The notes beneath the pieces are model-generated. The model saw only the letters and a list, made by a program, of their open reading frames with translations, had not been told where the DNA came from and made no database searches. The translations under genes were made by a program, and so were the position numbers. This document shows positions 32,385-36,551 of a stretch of 36,551 nucleotides of DNA, in pieces (the stretch's first letter is position 1; each line of letters begins with the position of its first letter). The DNA is from Ignavibacteria bacterium (GTDB lineage Bacteria; Bacteroidota; Ignavibacteria; Kapaibacteriales; UBA4661), in NCBI GenBank assembly GCA_947459425.1, contig CANHDJ010000035.1:1-36551 (forward strand), given 5' to 3'.

Positions 32385-34751
32385 TCAACGCTGCACTTGA
32401 AATGGTTTCGTATAGGACATGGAAGGGGATTTGAGTTGTAAAGTGTAATTTTGCGTTGTATAGGCTGACGTTTCAATTTTAAGCGTAATTGTATGTGTGC
32501 CGACTTCATATTCCCCATCTGCCAAAACACTGACCTCCCGTCCGGTATTATCATAAACAGCAAGGTAAATTTTTTCACGCCGCTTCACGCCAAAACGCAC
32601 TGTTGCCTGACTATTGACGGGATTCGGAAATACCGATAATGTCACCATTGCTTCACCATCTGTTTTTGCGATTGAAGCACCCACCAAATTTTTCACATCG
32701 TAGCGGTGCATTACACCATCTAAGCGGTCAAGAAGATATAATTGATTCCGACGAGAGTCTAAATACACCACCGGAGAAATCGGAGAGGCGGTGTTATGCA
32801 AAACACGCGATGCCGTAATAGCGAGCGTTTGCGGGTCATGTTCCTGCGCAATCAGTGTCGCGCCCGACTGCGTGATGGAGTAAAGAATAGTTTCTTTGCT
32901 GTTATAGCCCAAAAATCGTGCTGCCGTCGGAAGATGATGCGTAATGCGGTTTGTACCGCAATCAATCCCTATCGCCCCGACGTAAACCCGCTTTGCCAGA
33001 GGGTCGTAGGTCAGCAAATTTTCCGACCAAAGGCTCATACTTGGTGTCCAGTGCGAGGCAAGGCTCAGAGAGTCTATAAGAATAGACGTGTTCAGATTGT
33101 AGATATTCAGCCGCTTTTGCGTTGCCCGCAGCACATAGAGCTTGTTGACATCGGGAGCAAGCACCATTTGAATTTTCCCCGTGCCACTTTCGCCAGCTCC
33201 ATAATTGTAACCCCAGATTTTGAGTGTTTTTTCCGTTGCAGACGTTGCCAAATCAAGTACGGCAATACTTTTGTATTCTGGCAGAGCAACATACATTTTT
33301 TGACGTGCTTTATCGAAACTCATCGTCGAAAGCGCATCGCCACGCTGTTCCTTAAAGCCAAAAAGTAATGCTTTCCCAATAGCCGTATTCGTAAAGGTGG
33401 AAAGCATATAGACAGCGTTTTCTTGATGAGAAAGTGCAAAGACGCGCCCATGCGAAGAGTCCACTGCGAAGGTTGTCGTCCATGTTCCCGTTGGAACTTC
33501 GCTAATCTCCTGACCGATAAAGGTGTAGAGCAGTAATCGTTGGCTTTTTCCGAGATGATTTGCCATGTACAAGGTTTGCCCATCGGGTGCAAGCGCGAGG
33601 TCGTCGAAATGAATTGCTAATTCGTTTGTTGTCTCAGGTTTGAGCGTGTTCATATCGTACCAAAAAACCGCTGATTGCTGTTCCGATGCCACCGCTAACC
33701 GCGTGTGAATTTCATCTAATGCCATTGCCGAGGGCTTCAAACCAAGCCTTACCGAGTCGCGTGTGTCGTCAATAAATCCCAAGGACAGAAGTTTGCCAAA
33801 ATAACCATGTTCGCCGTGCGCAGCATTGCCATTGTCATTCATGGCAAAAAAGCGCTCTGTGGCGGCAGAATACGCAAAGTGTGAGTACGTACCACGAAGC
33901 GGAACCGTGCGTACAGGTGCATTGCTCCCCAGTTGGAATATACGGACGTGCGTAGGCGTAGCAAGAAGGAAACGATTCCAATTGGTATCAATAAAGGCGC
34001 GAAGCACTGTTGTAGCATTGGGATAGGTAAAACTCCGCACAAGCGGGTACGGCGGCGTAAGCGTGTGCATAGCAAAGCGTCCTTGAGCGCCTGCCGCAGG
34101 ATCTTTGGAGACTGCACCGGGGTCTTTCGCCACAGCATACAAGCGGTCGTGCAAAGAATCAAGCGCAATAGCGCCTATCACAAACGGCATGAGCAGTGTG
34201 TCTTGCTGCCGAAGCGTCGTGCCGTCCAGCACCCGCAGAATACGTCCGTCGGCAATAAACAATCGGTTATTTTTGTTGAGAACAGCAATATCCTGTATTC
34301 CACTCGAATAGGTACTTGTCGTAACGACTTGATTCTGTACGGGATTGATGGCATAGAGCGTTTTAATGGAATCATGCTGTGTTTCCGACGGATAAAAATA
34401 CAGTAAACCACTCGCGGGATTGACTAAAATATTCAATTTGTCGCCACTTGGGGTGAACGGCGGATTGACAACGCCAATTTGCTGAAGACTATCAGTGGCG
34501 AACATTGGGAAAATGGGCGAGACAGGGGATGCGCAATAAGCACGATTACGGTATTCGTCAATAGCAATGGAACAGGGCTGAAGCGTTGTCGGGAAGCGTT
34601 GTCCGAGTTTTTGACCTATTTTTACCGTTTCGATGAGGCGATAGGTCTGCGTCTGTGCAAAAAGCAATGATTCCCCGTTCAAAACCGCGAAGCAAAGCAT
34701 CAAGCAGGTGAGAAAGAGTGGTTGACCGAGAAAGAGGACTCGTTGAATCAT
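32385..34751 (-). CDS. Secreted beta-propeller protein with type IX secretion C-terminal sorting domain
   Basis: The 788-residue protein has a signal peptide (about 1-32, ending LLFAQ). A long region of repeated YVTN/PQQ-like propeller blades follows (about 40-690; examples FDKARQKMYVALPEYKSIAVLDL, LDSRRNQLYLLDRLDGVMHRYDV). The type A Por/T9SS C-terminal sorting domain occupies about 705-788, with FPNPVNSQATVRF, VYDNTGREV, GTHTITL and Y-x-LQLKS. It should cross the outer membrane by T9SS and be attached to the surface or released. The propeller may bind ligands or be structural; no catalytic site is seen. An odd low-complexity stretch (KDPGAVSKDPAAGAQG) lies near 220. No T9SS machinery gene is in the window. 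Confidence 0.93.
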   Translation of the reverse strand: MIQRVLFLGQPLFLTCLMLCFAVLNGESLLFAQTQTYRLIETVKIGQKLGQRFPTTLQPCSIAIDEYRNRAYCASPVSPIFPMFATDSLQQIGVVNPPFTPSGDKLNILVNPASGLLYFYPSETQHDSIKTLYAINPVQNQVVTTSTYSSGIQDIAVLNKNNRLFIADGRILRVLDGTTLRQQDTLLMPFVIGAIALDSLHDRLYAVAKDPGAVSKDPAAGAQGRFAMHTLTPPYPLVRSFTYPNATTVLRAFIDTNWNRFLLATPTHVRIFQLGSNAPVRTVPLRGTYSHFAYSAATERFFAMNDNGNAAHGEHGYFGKLLSLGFIDDTRDSVRLGLKPSAMALDEIHTRLAVASEQQSAVFWYDMNTLKPETTNELAIHFDDLALAPDGQTLYMANHLGKSQRLLLYTFIGQEISEVPTGTWTTTFAVDSSHGRVFALSHQENAVYMLSTFTNTAIGKALLFGFKEQRGDALSTMSFDKARQKMYVALPEYKSIAVLDLATSATEKTLKIWGYNYGAGESGTGKIQMVLAPDVNKLYVLRATQKRLNIYNLNTSILIDSLSLASHWTPSMSLWSENLLTYDPLAKRVYVGAIGIDCGTNRITHHLPTAARFLGYNSKETILYSITQSGATLIAQEHDPQTLAITASRVLHNTASPISPVVYLDSRRNQLYLLDRLDGVMHRYDVKNLVGASIAKTDGEAMVTLSVFPNPVNSQATVRFGVKRREKIYLAVYDNTGREVSVLADGEYEVGTHTITLKIETSAYTTQNYTLQLKSPSMSYTKPFQVQR

Positions 34752-34926
34752 AACAAAATATCACAGTAAACACAAAAAAGCACTGCAATACGTGCTGTGC
34801 GATGAATTGAAGGTATAGCGTATTGTCTATTTAACCAGAAAATAGAGAATTTACCGCAACCACACAAACACGATTCGTGAATTATTACGCCATTTTGTGA
34901 AAATATCATCTTCCTTGCAAAGAACG

Positions 34927-34957
34927 TTGGTTTTCTGCGAAAGGCTGTGTACTTTTG
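34927..34957 (+). promoter_or_regulatory. Bacteroidota-type promoter for the alpha-amylase gene
   Basis: TTG (34927-34929, in CGTTGG), a 20-bp spacer and TACTTTTG (34950-34957) match the -33/-7 pattern with one base off in the -33 box. Transcription would start near 34963, leaving a leader of about 85 bases with GGAG about eight bases before the ATG. Confidence 0.78.
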
Positions 34958-35047
34958 CGGCTGTGATGTTCGTGAATTTGCTGCTTTTTGCGGCTTAAAA
35001 ACGGTATTTGTCATTTTTTTGAATTTTTATGTTGAGGAGAGAAGATT

Positions 35048-36388
35048 ATGGGCGCGATGATGCAAGCCTTTTACTGGGATTGTCCGAAAGCGGAAGATAA
35101 AGAGTTTCAATGGTGGAACGTCGTCAGAGATGCCGTTCCGTCGCTCAGAAAACTCGGCTTTACGGCACTCTGGCTGCCACCGATGAGCAAGGCAGGCAAT
35201 GTCGGCGGGCAATCCATGGGCTACGACCCTTACGATTACTACGATCTGGGCGAGTTCGACCAAAAGGGCGGCATTCCGACGTGGTTCGGCACGAAACAAG
35301 ACCTTCAAGCACTCATCAAAACAGCGCACGACGTTGATATGCAAGTTTATGCCGACCTTGTGCTGAATCACAACAACGGCGCGGATGCGCAAGAAGTCAA
35401 CCCTTTGACGGGAGATAAAAACTGGACAAAATTTGCCCCCAAAAGCGGAAAATTTCCCCGCGACTGGGAAGCGTTTCATCCCTCGTCCTTCCGCACCCAC
35501 GATGAAGACCCTTTCGGCGGTATGCCGGATTTATGCCATTACAATCCTTACGTGTACGGGGAGTTTCTGAAATTTGCTCGTTTCCTTGTTGAGGAAATGG
35601 GGTTTGATGGCTTCCGTTATGATTTTGTCAAGGGATTTGGCGTATGGATTATTGATGCGATTCAAGGGCAGCGCTACACCAAAGATGGCAAGCCCTACAA
35701 ACCCTTTGGCGTGGGCGAGTGCTGGGATAATAAGTCGGTGATTGACGATTGGCTCAACCGCGTGAATGCTACCTCCGATAATCCCGTCCGTGCTTTCGAC
35801 TTCCCCTTGCGCGGTCGCTTGAAAGATATGTGCGATACGCCCGGCTGGTCGCTCCGCAATCTACCCCACCCCGGAACCCTGATGACAAGCCGCCCGACGG
35901 ATGCTGTTACCTTTGTCGAAAATCACGATATTGTCCGCGACCATCCCATTGTGAGCGATAAATTGATGGCGTATTCGTTTATTCTCACCCACGAGGGCTA
36001 TCCGTGCGTCTTTTGGCAAGATTATTTTACGTGGAAATTGGCAAAAGAAGGTACGCCCAACGGCATTGCGGCTTTGGTTGAAGCACATCATCAACACGCT
36101 GGCGGCATGAGTTCGGTCATTTATCTGGATAATTCGCTTTACATGATGCAACGAAGCGGCTGGGATGAGCAAAAAGGGCTACTCTACGTCTTGAACAGCA
36201 AACCAACCGCAGAAGGCTGGAACGGCGCTCGCGCTCAAACACGCTGGCGCAACACGACGTTCAAACCTATCGCGTGGACAGAAAACGCCGACGGCGCTCC
36301 GAAAGTGCAGGTCACCGATGGAAGCGGACGCGGTGAGTTCTGGGCACCGCCACGCGGCTATGCGGTATATATTCCCGAAGAGGCATAA
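35048..36388 (+). CDS. GH13 alpha-amylase, cytoplasmic
   Basis: The 446-residue protein hydrolyses alpha-1,4-glucans. The catalytic TIM barrel has the family regions: region I DLVLNHNNG (103-111), region II GFRYDFVKG with nucleophile Asp192, region III VGECWDN with acid/base Glu224 and region IV FVENHD with Asp294, followed by a C-terminal beta domain (about 370-446). All three catalytic acids are present. There is no signal peptide, so the substrate is likely internal, such as glycogen or maltodextrins, matching glgA elsewhere in the window. The ATG follows GAGGAG and a clear promoter. The C-terminus is complete; an IS1-like element starts 16 bases after the stop. Confidence 0.95.
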   Translation: MGAMMQAFYWDCPKAEDKEFQWWNVVRDAVPSLRKLGFTALWLPPMSKAGNVGGQSMGYDPYDYYDLGEFDQKGGIPTWFGTKQDLQALIKTAHDVDMQVYADLVLNHNNGADAQEVNPLTGDKNWTKFAPKSGKFPRDWEAFHPSSFRTHDEDPFGGMPDLCHYNPYVYGEFLKFARFLVEEMGFDGFRYDFVKGFGVWIIDAIQGQRYTKDGKPYKPFGVGECWDNKSVIDDWLNRVNATSDNPVRAFDFPLRGRLKDMCDTPGWSLRNLPHPGTLMTSRPTDAVTFVENHDIVRDHPIVSDKLMAYSFILTHEGYPCVFWQDYFTWKLAKEGTPNGIAALVEAHHQHAGGMSSVIYLDNSLYMMQRSGWDEQKGLLYVLNSKPTAEGWNGARAQTRWRNTTFKPIAWTENADGAPKVQVTDGSGRGEFWAPPRGYAVYIPEEA

Positions 36389-36404
36389 CGATACTTGTTT
36401 TTTA

Positions 36405-36551
36405 GGTAGTGGTATAAATTTACATGATTTTATGTAAGTTTGTAAGAAATAAAGACGTTTATTCCCTCTATCGTTCCACTATGATTACCGAAACCCATAC
36501 CCATAGCTGCGGAAAATGCGGCAGTACCAATATCGTTCGCAATGGCATCAA
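36405..36551 (+). mobile_element. Left end of an IS1-like insertion sequence, cut by the window edge
   Basis: GGTAGTGGTATAAATTTACA (from 36405) resembles the IS1 terminal repeat GGTGATGCTGCCAACTTACT, and the similarity continues into TGATTTTATGTA versus TGATTTAGTGTA of IS1. An InsA-like frame starts 76 bases inside. The other end and any target duplication are outside the window. The insertion follows the amylase stop by 16 bases, so it leaves that gene intact but may have replaced its terminator. Confidence 0.72.
36481..36551 (+). CDS. IS1-like transposase (InsA-type) N-terminal fragment (partial)
   Basis: The frame starts at the ATG at 36481 and runs off the right edge after 23 codons. The peptide MITETHTHSCGKCGSTNIVR continues NGI and holds the first CxxC (Cys10, Cys13) of a zinc ribbon followed by S-T-x-I-V-R-N-G, the hallmark start of IS1-type InsA/transposase proteins. 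The rest is not visible. The IS1595 or ISNCY groups share similar zinc ribbons and cannot be excluded. Confidence 0.75.
   Translation, partial: MITETHTHSCGKCGSTNIVRNGI

Overview
The window looks like a chromosomal contig from a member of the Bacteroidota/Chlorobiota group, perhaps a Kapabacteria- or Ignavibacteria-like lineage. Four things point that way. A large secreted beta-propeller protein ends in a type IX secretion sorting domain. There is an S46 dipeptidyl-peptidase. Two promoters match the Bacteroidota-type TTTG-N20-TAnnTTTG pattern almost exactly. Few genes have a Shine-Dalgarno sequence. Genus-level placement is not possible from sequence reading alone.

Layout. The left edge (1-146) is the end of an IS66-type insertion sequence that has cut the 3' part off a 7TMR-DISM sensor gene. 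The next genes all run leftward: that sensor remnant, a TPR histidine kinase, recN, and a TMTC-like TPR membrane protein. From 7642 two genes run rightward: panC (pantothenate) and a menE-like acyl-CoA ligase (menaquinone). A leftward pair, creD plus a secreted leucine-rich-repeat protein, follows. Next comes a small coiled-coil PD-(D/E)XK-like gene bracketed by two same-orientation copies of a hairpin repeat. An S46 peptidase and a Xer recombinase then run leftward. A hairpin-rich non-coding stretch separates xerC from the rightward ftsQ-ftsA-ftsZ cell-division cluster, which ends at a bidirectional terminator.

The second half is mainly metabolic and housekeeping. It holds glgA, a class I fructose-bisphosphate aldolase and an Uma2-family protein (all leftward), then two small secreted proteins (Spy-like and LolA-like, rightward). 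A leftward run follows: an orphan ABC ATPase, a DUF4440 protein and a GNAT acetyltransferase. A rightward run follows that: sixA, free-methionine-(R)-sulfoxide reductase, a HAD phosphatase, cmk and a small unknown protein. The T9SS cargo protein runs leftward and a cytoplasmic GH13 alpha-amylase runs rightward. Sixteen bases past the amylase stop the window enters a second insertion sequence, IS1-like, which is cut by the right edge. The window therefore starts and ends inside mobile elements.

How genes work together. glgA, the aldolase and the GH13 amylase fit glycogen storage and sugar turnover. ftsQAZ with the Xer recombinase fit division and chromosome resolution. The S46 peptidase and the T9SS protein fit protein export and peptide use. 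No CRISPR array, tRNA, rRNA, prophage or recognisable defence island was seen. The most unusual material is the IS-truncated sensor, the repeat-bounded nuclease-fold gene, the 21-bp coding repeats shared in style by two PD-(D/E)XK-type proteins, and the palindrome-dense gap before ftsQ.
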